Shown piece by piece: positions 53,417 to 62,045 of a DNA stretch of 64,000 nucleotides. Numbering within the stretch: the stretch's first letter is position 1; every line of letters begins with the position of its first letter. The position numbers and the translations under genes are program-made. The stretch covers positions 186,001 to 250,000 of the forward strand of contig NZ_BMQF01000007.1 of the NCBI RefSeq assembly GCF_014647975.1, in the 5' to 3' direction. The notes beneath the pieces are model-generated. The model ran no database searches and was not told the origin of the DNA. It saw nothing but the letters and a program-made list of their open reading frames with translations. This DNA is from Streptomyces fumigatiscleroticus (GTDB lineage: Bacteria; Actinomycetota; Actinomycetes; Streptomycetales; Streptomycetaceae).

Positions 53417-54534
53417 TGGTTGTGGTCGACGCGCCGCCTCTCTACCAGGAGCTCGGCGCTCTGTACGAAGGCGAGCTGGACGCTCACGGCGTCGGGGCCG
53501 TGATGCTCACCCACAAGTGGCAGCCGACCGACCTGCTAGCTCCGCACTCCGACATCGACGTACGCGTCATCCTGCGCCAGGCACCTGCGGACTGGGAAGA
53601 GTGGAACCACCGCCTGGCCGCCGCACACACCGCCGCAGTCGACCGGGAAGTCTTCCATCGACGTCTCCTGGAGCACCCGCCCGGCTTCGCGTTCACCGCG
53701 ACCGAGACGGACAGGCGACTCGTCTCCGCGCCCGAACTCGCGACCTGGTCACTGATCAGCGGCAGCGCGCGGGACTTCCAACGCTGGAAGTCCCGGGCCC
53801 AGATGGCGCCCTGGTGCGAGGTCGATGAGCGGTTTTACCGGGGGATCCTCCAGGCCAGGATGGGCGGCCGATACCAGCTGGCCGCGGACAGCACGGACAA
53901 CGTGGTCGAGGACATCGCCGCGTACCGACGCCACTGCGTGGCGTGGCACTACCTCGCCCCGTGCTGGTTCGCCGCCGCCGCACTGGCGACCCGTACCCGC
54001 TGCCCCGGAAAGACGGCGGCCCTCACCCAGTGGCGGCCTGAGGGACTGGACGGATACGCCGAGCTGTTCCTCCGGCACTCAGAGAACCGCTCCGATGCCC
54101 TCCCACGGAGTCCGCGCCACCTGCTCCGCGCGGCCCATGTAGCTCTGGAGGCGGCCATGCGCCGCGTTCCTGACGGGGCCCGCCCAGACAGCCAGGGGCA
54201 TGAGCACGCTCGTACTGACTGGGTGATGACGGCCGGCATGCTCCGTGTACGCGTCGCCCGCTGGCTGTACTACCTCGATCCGCCGCCCGGCGTGGCGACC
54301 GAGTACCTGATCCGGCGGGAGGCGAAGGAACTCCGCTCCGCCGCGCAAACGCTGACCGTGCTCGCGGCAGACGAGGCGACTGCCGCCCAGCGGCTGGCCA
54401 CCCGGATGGCGGCGCTGATCCCCACTGGACCCACCACCGCTGACACCCTGCGCGCGACCCTCGCGCGCTGGCACCAGCAGAAGACCACCGTCCAGGACTT
54501 CCTCAGCTTCACCCCCGACGACGTCTACCTCTGA
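53416..54534 (+). CDS. Nucleotidyltransferase-like protein
   Basis: 372 residues from ATG 53416, overlapping the previous stop by one base. The N-terminal 90 residues look like a nucleotidyltransferase fold with a DxD in PHSDIDVRVIL, preceded by VGAVMLTHKW where the usual GS motif would lie (here degenerate). The rest is helical and unrecognised (VDERFYRGILQARMGGRYQ, DIAAYRRHCVAWHYLAPCW). It may adenylylate or otherwise activate a pathway intermediate. Confidence in the fold is moderate. Confidence 0.6.
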   Translation: MVVVDAPPLYQELGALYEGELDAHGVGAVMLTHKWQPTDLLAPHSDIDVRVILRQAPADWEEWNHRLAAAHTAAVDREVFHRRLLEHPPGFAFTATETDRRLVSAPELATWSLISGSARDFQRWKSRAQMAPWCEVDERFYRGILQARMGGRYQLAADSTDNVVEDIAAYRRHCVAWHYLAPCWFAAAALATRTRCPGKTAALTQWRPEGLDGYAELFLRHSENRSDALPRSPRHLLRAAHVALEAAMRRVPDGARPDSQGHEHARTDWVMTAGMLRVRVARWLYYLDPPPGVATEYLIRREAKELRSAAQTLTVLAADEATAAQRLATRMAALIPTGPTTADTLRATLARWHQQKTTVQDFLSFTPDDVYL

Positions 54535-54551
54535 CCCAAGGAGTCTCGCCA

Positions 54552-55343
54552 ATGACCCCGCGTGCGCCGGTGCCCCGCACCCTCAAAACGGCCAAGGTCA
54601 AGATCACCACGAAGTGCAACCGGCACTGCGACTTCTGCATCTTCGCCGACGGCGCCCAGGGCGAGAACATGCCCCTGGAACTGTTCTCCACCATCCTGAC
54701 CCGGCTGGAGACCATCCCCTTCCAGCAGCTGCACATCAACGGCGGCGAACCCACCGTGCATCGGGACTTCCCGGCGCTCAGCGACGCCGCCCGCAGACGG
54801 CTGCCGGACAAGGTCATGGTCCTGGGCACGAACGCCATCACCCTGGCCCGCAACCAGCCGATCATGGAGGCGACCCTCCGCTCATACGACCAGATCCTCA
54901 TCGGCTGCGACGACGAACACGGGAACTACGACGAGGTGCACGCCGTCGTGCCCCGCCTCCGCGAAGCCGGCAAGACCGTGGTCGTCAACAGTGTCCTGGA
55001 AGGCATCAGTTCCACCCGGCTCACGCAGCTCGGGAAGCTGTGCGAGAAGTACGGCGCCATCCACGTCACCAACCATGTGCACCATGTCCACGTCGGCCAG
55101 CCTGCGAACGAGCTGCGCGGCCTCTGCGACCGCTACCTCGACCAGCACCTGATGATCGAGATGGACGGGTCCTGCTACCGCTGTTTCAACGCCATGGCGA
55201 AGGACGACAGCGAGTTCAGCATCTGGGACGAGGACTTCGCGGCCAAGGTGTTCGCGCCGCGCGCACACCACTTCCGGTTCTGCCTGCGCTGCCACGAGTA
55301 CACCGACTCCGGCGCCGCACTCGTCCCCGCCCTCACCGTCTGA
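54552..55343 (+). CDS. Second radical SAM enzyme with Cys-rich C-terminus
   Basis: 263 residues. Radical SAM motif in TTKCNRHCDFCIFADG, SAM-binding NGGEPTVHRD. The C-terminus has CDRYLDQHLMIEMDGSCYRC and FRFCLRCHEY, a SPASM-like or twitch-like cysteine pattern that probably holds another cluster. Shorter than most SPASM enzymes. The SD sequence CAAGGAG lies 10 nt before ATG. It acts in the same pathway as its neighbours by operon logic; substrate unknown. Confidence 0.84.
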   Translation: MTPRAPVPRTLKTAKVKITTKCNRHCDFCIFADGAQGENMPLELFSTILTRLETIPFQQLHINGGEPTVHRDFPALSDAARRRLPDKVMVLGTNAITLARNQPIMEATLRSYDQILIGCDDEHGNYDEVHAVVPRLREAGKTVVVNSVLEGISSTRLTQLGKLCEKYGAIHVTNHVHHVHVGQPANELRGLCDRYLDQHLMIEMDGSCYRCFNAMAKDDSEFSIWDEDFAAKVFAPRAHHFRFCLRCHEYTDSGAALVPALTV

Positions 55344-55360
55344 CCGGGAGGTACACCACC

Positions 55361-57076
55361 ATGCCCGCAGTCCTCGGATTGAACTTCCACCACGACACGG
55401 CAGCCGCGTTAGTCGTCGACGGCCGCATCTACGCCGCCGAGGAGGAGCGCTGGAGCGGCGTCAAGCACAACCACCCCACCCGCAAGGGCACGCTCACCGC
55501 CCCGACCCGCGCGCTCCAGTGGTGCCTGGAGGCCGCCGGCATCGAACCGGAAGACGTGGACGCCGTCTGGGCCGCCTCCATGCGTCCCAACCCTGCGGCC
55601 GGCTGGTGGCTGGCCGAGGAGCGGGAGGAACTCGCCGCCCTCCTGCCCGCCCCGCTCGGCGAACACCTCCGCCTCCTCTCCCACCACACGGCCCATGTGC
55701 TCTCCGGCTACCTGCTCTCCGGGCACGAGCACGCCGCGGGCCTCGTCATCGACGCCGGCGGCTCCTCACTGGGCTCCGACTTCGGCCCGGGCCGGGAGCG
55801 CATCACGGGGTACGACCTGTGGCCCGATCGCATCGACCGCCTCCACCAGGGCATGCCGGCCGTCGTGCCGGGCCCGGTCGGGCCCCGGCGCGTCCACTCC
55901 TCCCTCGGGCACTTTTACCGGAACCTCGCCCGGCGGGTGATCCCGCCCGGCGATGAGCCCGAGGGCAGCATGATGGCGCTCGCGGCCTTCGGCGATCCCC
56001 AGCGCTACGGAACACACATGCGCGAACTGGTCCGGCTCGGCGACGAGGGCGAGGTCCGCATCGACCACCCGTGGGGTTCCGCGGACGGCAGCACGCCGCT
56101 GCTGCTCGATGGCCGGGCCTGGACCGTCGACAACGTCACGGAACAGCCGGAACACAAGCGTGCCGACCTGGCCGCTGCCGTCCAGGAGGTCTTCGCCGAA
56201 TCGGTCGTCCACATCGCCCGCCACCTGCAACGACTCACTCGGGCCTCAACGTTGGTGTTCTCCGGCGGATGCGCCCTGAACTCGCACCTCAACGGCCAAC
56301 TGGCCGCCGACAGCGGCTTCGACACCCTCTTCGTCGCACCCGCACCACACGACGCCGGCACAGCCCTGGGCGCCGCGCTCTACGGCTGGCACTACCAACT
56401 CGGGCAGGAGCGCGTGCCGGTGCCGACCGACGCGGCCTGGGGCCCCGACCCGGGCGCGTTGCCGACGACAACGATGCCGGCCGGCTACCACGCCTTGCGC
56501 CACCTCGGGCTCGGACTGGCGCCCACAGTGGCGGCACTGCTCGCCGAGCACCGCATCGTCGGCTGGATGCAGGGACAGCTCGAATTCGGGCCGCGTGCCC
56601 TCGGCCATCGCTCGATCCTCGCCCACCCCGGTCACGCCGCCACGCGGGACCGACTCAACGCGATCAAGAAGCGAGCCGCGTACCGCCCGTTCGCGCCGGC
56701 CATCCTCGCCGAGTACGTCACGGAATGGTTCATGTCGGCGGGCGACCCCTTCATGAACCGTGTCGCCACCGTCCGACGGTGCCGAGCCGACCGAGTCGCG
56801 GCGGTCACCCACCACGACGGCACCGCCCGCGTCCAGTCCGTCGCCGCCGACCACCAGGGCCTGCGCGATATCCTTGAGCAGTTCCGCGACCTCACTGGAC
56901 TGCCGCTGCTGCTGAACACATCCTTCAACCGCAAAGGCGCCCCGATCCTGCGGACCGCTGAGCAAGCCGTGGCGGCGACGGTGGAGCTGCGCCTTGACGC
57001 CCTCGTCGTCGGGGACACCCTGCTGCTCGCCGAGCACGTCCCCGATCCCCGTGCCGCGTCCCTTCGTACGAGGTGA
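55361..57076 (+). CDS. NodU/TobZ-family O-carbamoyltransferase
   Basis: 571 residues. The N-terminal domain has VLGLNFHHDTAAALVVDGRI, AAEEERWSGVKHN, LLSHHTAHVLSGYLLSG and GLVIDAGGSS; the C-terminal YrdC-like part has FSGGCALNSHLNGQL, QGQLEFGPRALGHRSILA and LPLLLNTSFNRKGAPI. The family transfers carbamoyl from carbamoyl phosphate, via carbamoyl-AMP, to hydroxyl groups of sugars and antibiotics. A rare TTA codon occurs at residue 17 (55409-55411), implying bldA dependence. ATG with GGGAGG upstream. Confidence 0.92.
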   Translation: MPAVLGLNFHHDTAAALVVDGRIYAAEEERWSGVKHNHPTRKGTLTAPTRALQWCLEAAGIEPEDVDAVWAASMRPNPAAGWWLAEEREELAALLPAPLGEHLRLLSHHTAHVLSGYLLSGHEHAAGLVIDAGGSSLGSDFGPGRERITGYDLWPDRIDRLHQGMPAVVPGPVGPRRVHSSLGHFYRNLARRVIPPGDEPEGSMMALAAFGDPQRYGTHMRELVRLGDEGEVRIDHPWGSADGSTPLLLDGRAWTVDNVTEQPEHKRADLAAAVQEVFAESVVHIARHLQRLTRASTLVFSGGCALNSHLNGQLAADSGFDTLFVAPAPHDAGTALGAALYGWHYQLGQERVPVPTDAAWGPDPGALPTTTMPAGYHALRHLGLGLAPTVAALLAEHRIVGWMQGQLEFGPRALGHRSILAHPGHAATRDRLNAIKKRAAYRPFAPAILAEYVTEWFMSAGDPFMNRVATVRRCRADRVAAVTHHDGTARVQSVAADHQGLRDILEQFRDLTGLPLLLNTSFNRKGAPILRTAEQAVAATVELRLDALVVGDTLLLAEHVPDPRAASLRTR

Positions 57077-57081
57077 GGCGG

Positions 57082-57696
57082 ATGGATCCCATCGATCTCG
57101 ACCACGTCCTGACCGTGCTCGGTGCCGCGGCGTGGAGCCTGAACGAGCAGTCCCGCGCCCGCGTGGCCGCCGGCCTCGCTCTCACGGTCTACGACGGCCA
57201 CACCCGCGACCAGGGCACGCCTTACCTGGAGCACCCGCTGGCCGTCGTCAGGCTTCTGCGAACGGAGATCGGCGTCCGGCGCCCCGAAACCCTCCTCCTC
57301 GCTCTCCTCCATGACGCCTTGGAGGTGTCCCCTGAGTCGGAGGCACTGCTCGTCCATCACCTCGGCGGCCCGTTCACCGCTCGCCTGCGTGCCATGACGG
57401 CCGACCACCGCCTCGAACAGCGCACGAAGTCCGTCGGCGACGAGACCCGCTGGCGCGCGAAGCAAGCCGCGCTCCCGCCCGAGGACCTCCTCGTCCGGCT
57501 CGCCGACCGCCTGCACAACCTGCGCGACCTCGCCGCGTCCCCGAACCTCGACCGACGCCGACGGTTCCTCCAGACCCTGGGCGATTTCCACCTCCCTCTC
57601 GCCGACGCCGCCCGCGACCTCGACCCCCATCTGAAGACCATGCACGCGCGCCTGCACGCCGAGTACGTCCACCACATACAGGAGGTACGTCCGTGA
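57082..57696 (+). CDS. HD-domain hydrolase (SpoT-like)
   Basis: 204 residues. HD motifs match the hydrolase half of RelA/SpoT: QGTPYLEHPLAVVRLLR, LLLALLHDALEVS, VRLADRLHNLRDLAAS. No synthetase domain, so it resembles short (p)ppGpp or nucleotide hydrolases (MESH1-like). In this operon it could remove a phosphate from a nucleotide-linked intermediate or from (p)ppGpp. ATG 57082 has AGGTGAGG upstream; a GTG at 57073 overlapping the previous stop is possible. Confidence 0.82.
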   Translation: MDPIDLDHVLTVLGAAAWSLNEQSRARVAAGLALTVYDGHTRDQGTPYLEHPLAVVRLLRTEIGVRRPETLLLALLHDALEVSPESEALLVHHLGGPFTARLRAMTADHRLEQRTKSVGDETRWRAKQAALPPEDLLVRLADRLHNLRDLAASPNLDRRRRFLQTLGDFHLPLADAARDLDPHLKTMHARLHAEYVHHIQEVRP

Positions 57697-58679
57697 AACG
57701 GGTCGTCTACTCGATGGAGCCGGTCGGCCGGACCGGCGGCCGGGTCTACCTACGGATGCTCCACGAGGTGACGGCCGACGACGTGGAATGGCGCACCGTC
57801 CCGGACCACAAGCGGACCTACCGGGTCCGCCGCTGGCGCAAGCTCCGCCACCTCGCCCGCCTGGCACCTTCCATACGGGCGCTGCACGGCACCACCGGCA
57901 CCTTCGTGTGGGACGACCTCAGCCTGCTGCTGTTCACGCCCGAGATGCGCGCCCGCACGGTGTTCCTCCTGCACCACTACGAGCCGCTCCAACATGACTC
58001 CGCCCCCATCGAGGCCATGCTCTGGGAGCGGCTGTTCTGCGTTCTGCCGCAGTGCGCCGCCGTCGTGTGCGTCGCCCCGTACTGGGCCGACCAGCTTCGC
58101 GCCCGAGGCGTCCGCAACGTACGGGTGATCTACAACGCCTTCGACATGGCCGAAGTAGAGCAGGCACGCGGTTACGACTGGGCCGAGTGCCGCGCCGAGT
58201 TCGGCCTACAACCCGACGTGATCGGCGTCTACGCGGGCAAGGCCGTGCACTGGAAGGGGACCGAGGAGGTCTCCGCAGCACTGGCCGGCGTTCCCGGACT
58301 GCGGGTGATCACCAGCGGCAGCAACACCATCGGCCTCGACAGCGCGCACTACGACGTCGAACGCGAGCGGTACCTGCGTCTGCTGCGCGCCTGTGACGTC
58401 GGTGTCTTCCTTCCACGGATGCGGGAGGGCTGGAGCCGTTGCGCCGCCGAGGCTTTACTCCTCGGCCTGCCCTGCCTCATCCGTCCGGTGGCCGGCCTGG
58501 GCGACCTCGCCGCACTGGCTGGCCAGCCGACCCCGGACCTCCGCCGTCTCCCGGCACAGGTCCGGGAGCGTGCGGCGGCACGCCACACCGAGGCCAAGGC
58601 GGGGTACGAGGCCCTGGCCCGGTTCGACCTGAACTACTTCGGGGACGCCTGGGGCAACCTCCTGACGCAGGTCGCCTGA
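57693..58679 (+). CDS. GT4-like glycosyltransferase (operon gene 8)
   Basis: 328 residues, GT-B fold. The conserved E-x7-E motif occurs as EGWSRCAAEALLLGLP near the C-terminus, with VYAGKAVHWKGTEEVSAALA as the nucleotide-side loop. Start GTG 57693 overlaps the HD gene stop. A TTA leucine codon at 58455-58457 is the second seen in the operon. Together with the first gene it gives two glycosyl transfers for the pathway. Ends 7 bp before the convergent gltX stop. Confidence 0.83.
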   Translation: MKRVVYSMEPVGRTGGRVYLRMLHEVTADDVEWRTVPDHKRTYRVRRWRKLRHLARLAPSIRALHGTTGTFVWDDLSLLLFTPEMRARTVFLLHHYEPLQHDSAPIEAMLWERLFCVLPQCAAVVCVAPYWADQLRARGVRNVRVIYNAFDMAEVEQARGYDWAECRAEFGLQPDVIGVYAGKAVHWKGTEEVSAALAGVPGLRVITSGSNTIGLDSAHYDVERERYLRLLRACDVGVFLPRMREGWSRCAAEALLLGLPCLIRPVAGLGDLAALAGQPTPDLRRLPAQVRERAAARHTEAKAGYEALARFDLNYFGDAWGNLLTQVA

Positions 58680-58686
58680 CCAGCGG

Positions 58687-60108
58687 CTAAGCCTGCGCGA
58701 CCAGCTTCTTGCTGGCAGCTTCCAGACGGGCCAGCACGCGGTCCCGGCCGAGCAGCTCCATGGACTCGAACAGCGGGAGTCCGATCGTCCGGCCGGTGAC
58801 CGCGACCCGGATGGGCGCCTGGGCCTTGCCCAGCTTCAGCCCGTGCTTCTCCCCGACGGCGAGCAGGACGGCCTTCAGGTCGTCCGCCTTCCAGTCCGCG
58901 ACGTCGGCCAGCTCGGCGCGGGCGTCCGACAGGATGTCGCCGGCGCCTGCCTTCATCGCCTTGTTCCACGACGCCTCGTCCTCGACCGGCTCGTCGAGGA
59001 ACAGGAAGTCCACATAGCTGGTGATCTCGGAAAGCAGCGCCAGCCGGGTCTGGGCCAGGGAAGCCGCCGCCTCGAAGACGTCCTTGTCGAACGCCTCCGG
59101 CCGCCACGGCGCGTACGGGGCGACGAGCCACGGCGCGCAGGCGGCGGCGAACTGCTCCGGCGACAGGGCGCGGATGTACTCGCCGTTGAACGCCGTCAGC
59201 TTCTTCACGTCGAAGAAGGCCGGCGCGGTGTTGACGTCCTCGATCCGGAAGAGCTGCTCCAGCTCCTCGTACGGCCTGATCTCCCGGTCGTCACCCGGGC
59301 CCCAGCCGAGCAACATGAGGTAGTTCACCATCGCCTCGGGCAGGAACCCCTCGGCGAGGTAGTCCTCCAGCGCCACCTTGTCCCGGCGCTTTGACAGCTT
59401 CTGCCGCTTCTCGTTCACGATCACCGGCAGGTGCGCCCACACAGGCGGCTTGGCACCGAGCGCCTCCCACAGCAGCTGCTGCTTCGGCGTGTTCGACAGG
59501 TGCTCCTCGCCTCGGATGACCTGCGTGATTCCCTCGTCCAGGTCGTCCACGACGTTGGCGATCAGAAAGACCGGGGACCCGTCACCACGGGCGATCACGA
59601 AGTCCTCGATCGCGCTGTTCGGGAACGCCGGCTCCCCGCGGACCAGGTCGACCACGACGGTCTCCCCCTCGTCCGGCGTCCGGAACCGCAGCGCCCGCCC
59701 CTCCTCGAAGGCCAGCCCCCGGTCCCGGCAGAACCCGTCGTACCCGAGGTGCTCCGACCCCGTGCGCGCCTTCAGCTGCTCCCGGGTGCAGTCGCAGTAG
59801 TACGCCCGGCCGGCCGCGAAGAGCTGCTGAGCCGCTTCCCGGTGCCGCTCGGCATTGTGCGACTGGAAGTACGGCCCCTCGAAAGCCGCATCCTCGCCAT
59901 GGATACCGATCGCCGCGAGCGCGCTGATGATGCCCTCGGTCCACTCCGGCTTGTTCCGGGCCGCGTCGGTGTCCTCGATCCGCAGCACGAACCTGCCGCC
60001 GGACTGTCGCGCCACCGCCCAGTTGTAGAGAGCGGACCGTGCACCACCGACATGGAACATGCCGGTCGGGGACGGGGCGAAACGAACGCGAACCGGGGCA
60101 GTAGACAT
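58687..60108 (-). CDS. gltX: Glutamyl-tRNA synthetase, likely second copy
   Basis: 473 residues, class I synthetase. HIGH-like motif in PSPTGMFHVGGARSALYNW, zinc-like insert YYCDCTREQLKARTG, KMSKS-like motif KRQKLSKRRDKVAL, and HLPVIVNEKRQK. Start ATG 60108 with GGAG upstream. The core Streptomyces gltX lies elsewhere in the genome in species I know, and its KMSKS region differs, so this is probably an extra copy carried by the island. It could provide resistance to a product that targets GluRS, or charge tRNA for a pathway; both are inferences. Confidence 0.9.
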   Translation of the reverse strand: MSTAPVRVRFAPSPTGMFHVGGARSALYNWAVARQSGGRFVLRIEDTDAARNKPEWTEGIISALAAIGIHGEDAAFEGPYFQSHNAERHREAAQQLFAAGRAYYCDCTREQLKARTGSEHLGYDGFCRDRGLAFEEGRALRFRTPDEGETVVVDLVRGEPAFPNSAIEDFVIARGDGSPVFLIANVVDDLDEGITQVIRGEEHLSNTPKQQLLWEALGAKPPVWAHLPVIVNEKRQKLSKRRDKVALEDYLAEGFLPEAMVNYLMLLGWGPGDDREIRPYEELEQLFRIEDVNTAPAFFDVKKLTAFNGEYIRALSPEQFAAACAPWLVAPYAPWRPEAFDKDVFEAAASLAQTRLALLSEITSYVDFLFLDEPVEDEASWNKAMKAGAGDILSDARAELADVADWKADDLKAVLLAVGEKHGLKLGKAQAPIRVAVTGRTIGLPLFESMELLGRDRVLARLEAASKKLVAQA

Positions 60109-60338
60109 GCGCTCCAGGGTAGCGACGCCGGGCCTACGCCCTGGACCACTCGCCCTTCCCCAGCACCGATGTTTTTCGGCCGTCCGAGCTTCTACTGGTG
60201 CCCCTTGTTCCACCACTCGCGCTGCTGACGGGCCGCTGGGCCAGGCTGCTATCCGCGTCGAGCGGCAACGACCTCCAGTTGGTCAGCTTCACAATCACTC
60301 AGATGCTGCCCAACCGGGTAGCCCAGTGTGCCCGAGCA

Positions 60339-61829
60339 TTACGTGTCAGCCCATCGGGAGCGGTGCTGCCGGACGTACTCAAGGCGGATCCGGTGTTGAG
60401 CATGAACCGTCAGAGGCCCAAGATCCTTGCCTGTGACCGAGTCAATGATGCGGAGTTCGTCGGTGAGGAAGCGGGCGCCCATGTCAAAGCGGACGTGACA
60501 GTTCGGACAGAGGCAGAGCACGTTTTCGATCCGGTCGGGACCGTTGTGGGGGGCGCCAAGCGCCTGTATGTGTGCAGCTTCGCTGTACGCGAAGGGCGGC
60601 GTTGCCAGTTCGATCACCGTTCCGCAGAACTGGCAGGTGTTGTCGTACCACGCCTTGACCTGGCGCTTGACCCGAGAATCCCGGTCTTGGGCCTGTACTA
60701 CCGCAGTTCTCCGCTGGACAGGCGTATCGGCGAGGTCCGGGTCGGTGCTCTCTGCGTGCCACGAAGGCTCGACGCGTACGCCAGCCGAGCGCGAGTCGGT
60801 CGGCACGGCCGCGCTGGTCTTGGCAAGGGGATCCTCAAGCAGGGCGCTGTCCGCGTGGGAGAGGTCGGCGACGTCACGAATGGAACGCCACACTAGGGAC
60901 CAGGCTGCCTCGATCGCGTTCGGCTCGATGATGGATGACATCTCTGCGGCGGCGAGTGCCGCTGCCACCCGAAGGGCGTGCTCGCCGACCCGGATTGTGA
61001 AGGCGGCGTCCCTTGGAGCCGGGCCGTGCAGCAGTGTCGAGTCTTCCAGGCGCCTGATTTCGCCCCACATCTCCGCTGCAGCTCGACTCAGTTTCACTTC
61101 CCGCTGATTTCCGATCGCCCACTCATACGCGGCGACCAGCTCGGGAGAGGGCCCGGTCTGTAGAGCCCGGCCGTGGCTGGGCTGACCGCGGAGCTTGAAC
61201 GGCAGGAAGCGGGAGTAGAAGGCTTCGTCGCCGGGTCCGTACGGGCGCTGCTTCCAGCTCACATCAGAGATCCCCCAGAGGACGCCCACCATGGGCGGTA
61301 CGCGGTCCAGCTCCTGCTGGGCGGGGGTCCGCTTCTTTGTGCTGATCCACAGAAAGTTGCTGCCGTCCCATGCCTGACGCAACGCGTAGTTGAGCTCGCT
61401 CTGGAGTCGCTGCCTACCGGTCGGCGTCCGTTGGAACGGTGAACTTTCCAGCAACGTGCTCCGCGGCGCGGAAGTGTGCCGTGAGGGGTAGCGGCGGGCT
61501 GATTCCACTGCGCTGAAGAGATGGGCCACGCTGTTGACTGGGTGGCGCCCCGCCAGCGACGTGAAGGAGTCCCGCACGCGCAGTGCACGTACCACGCTCT
61601 GCGCCATCCCCTCGGACGGATTCCGGCTGTCTCCGACAAACGCTGTCCACACCAGCGTCGGACGCGTTCCCGGAAGGTACGAGCGAACCCTCACGGTGGG
61701 CGCGATCGCCGTGGACCACACCGAGATGGTCGCCGCATACATCTCTTCGGCGCTCAGGTCGTCGGATGGACTCAGCTGACGCGCAAAGTCCCCGAGGGGG
61801 CCGTGCAGGATGACTCTGTCGGCGGACAC
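60339..61829 (-). CDS. HNH endonuclease-domain protein with DUF3987-like N-terminal region
   Basis: 496 residues from GTG 61829 (AGGAGAGACG upstream). The C-terminus is a clear HNH domain: NTCQFCGTVIEL and CLCPNCHVRFD supply four Zn cysteines, SEAAHIQALGAPHNGPDR has the catalytic His and NVL region. The N-terminal 330 residues resemble DUF3987-like phage or plasmid ATPases (TLVWTAFVGDSRNPSEGMA, AWDGSNFLWIS, KQRPYGPGDEAFYSRFLPFK), but the Walker A lysine is absent. A fusion of degraded replication protein and nuclease, possibly a mobile-element or defence effector. Confidence 0.7.
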   Translation of the reverse strand: MSADRVILHGPLGDFARQLSPSDDLSAEEMYAATISVWSTAIAPTVRVRSYLPGTRPTLVWTAFVGDSRNPSEGMAQSVVRALRVRDSFTSLAGRHPVNSVAHLFSAVESARRYPSRHTSAPRSTLLESSPFQRTPTGRQRLQSELNYALRQAWDGSNFLWISTKKRTPAQQELDRVPPMVGVLWGISDVSWKQRPYGPGDEAFYSRFLPFKLRGQPSHGRALQTGPSPELVAAYEWAIGNQREVKLSRAAAEMWGEIRRLEDSTLLHGPAPRDAAFTIRVGEHALRVAAALAAAEMSSIIEPNAIEAAWSLVWRSIRDVADLSHADSALLEDPLAKTSAAVPTDSRSAGVRVEPSWHAESTDPDLADTPVQRRTAVVQAQDRDSRVKRQVKAWYDNTCQFCGTVIELATPPFAYSEAAHIQALGAPHNGPDRIENVLCLCPNCHVRFDMGARFLTDELRIIDSVTGKDLGPLTVHAQHRIRLEYVRQHRSRWADT

Positions 61830-61937
61830 CGTCTCTCCTCTGTGACTGGGTATGCCCGGGCCTCGCAGGCGGCCGGATGCGCAACATGATCTCGTGGGGA
61901 CGGTGCGCCGATCATGGGAACTGCAACCAGGGAACGA

Positions 61938-61972
61938 CGAAGGCTCCGACCGAGATCCGGTCGGAGCCTTCG
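61938..61972. terminator. 14-bp stem terminator
   Basis: CGAAGGCTCCGACC pairs with GGTCGGAGCCTTCG over a 7-nt loop, followed by TTTG. It lies 22 bp beyond the 3' end of the tRNA-Ser fragment in the direction of that tRNA, as a native tRNA terminator would. Confidence 0.8.
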
Positions 61973-61994
61973 TTTGCCCAGTTGGGCGGCTGCT

Positions 61995-62045
61995 GAGGAT
62001 ACGAGATTCGAACTCGTGAGGGGTTGCCCCCAACACGCTTTCCAA
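61995..62045 (-). other. 3' fragment of tRNA-Ser(GGA), probable attachment-site scar
   Basis: On the minus strand the sequence begins TTGGAAAGCGTGTTGGGGGC, that is the anticodon GGA, the 3' half of the anticodon stem and the long variable arm, and goes on through the T arm GAGTTCGAATCTC to ATCCTC at the acceptor end. The 5' half of the tRNA is missing: upstream bases (CGAACAT) do not form an anticodon stem or D arm. Such 3' fragments are typical of integration at tRNA genes. Confidence 0.82.
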
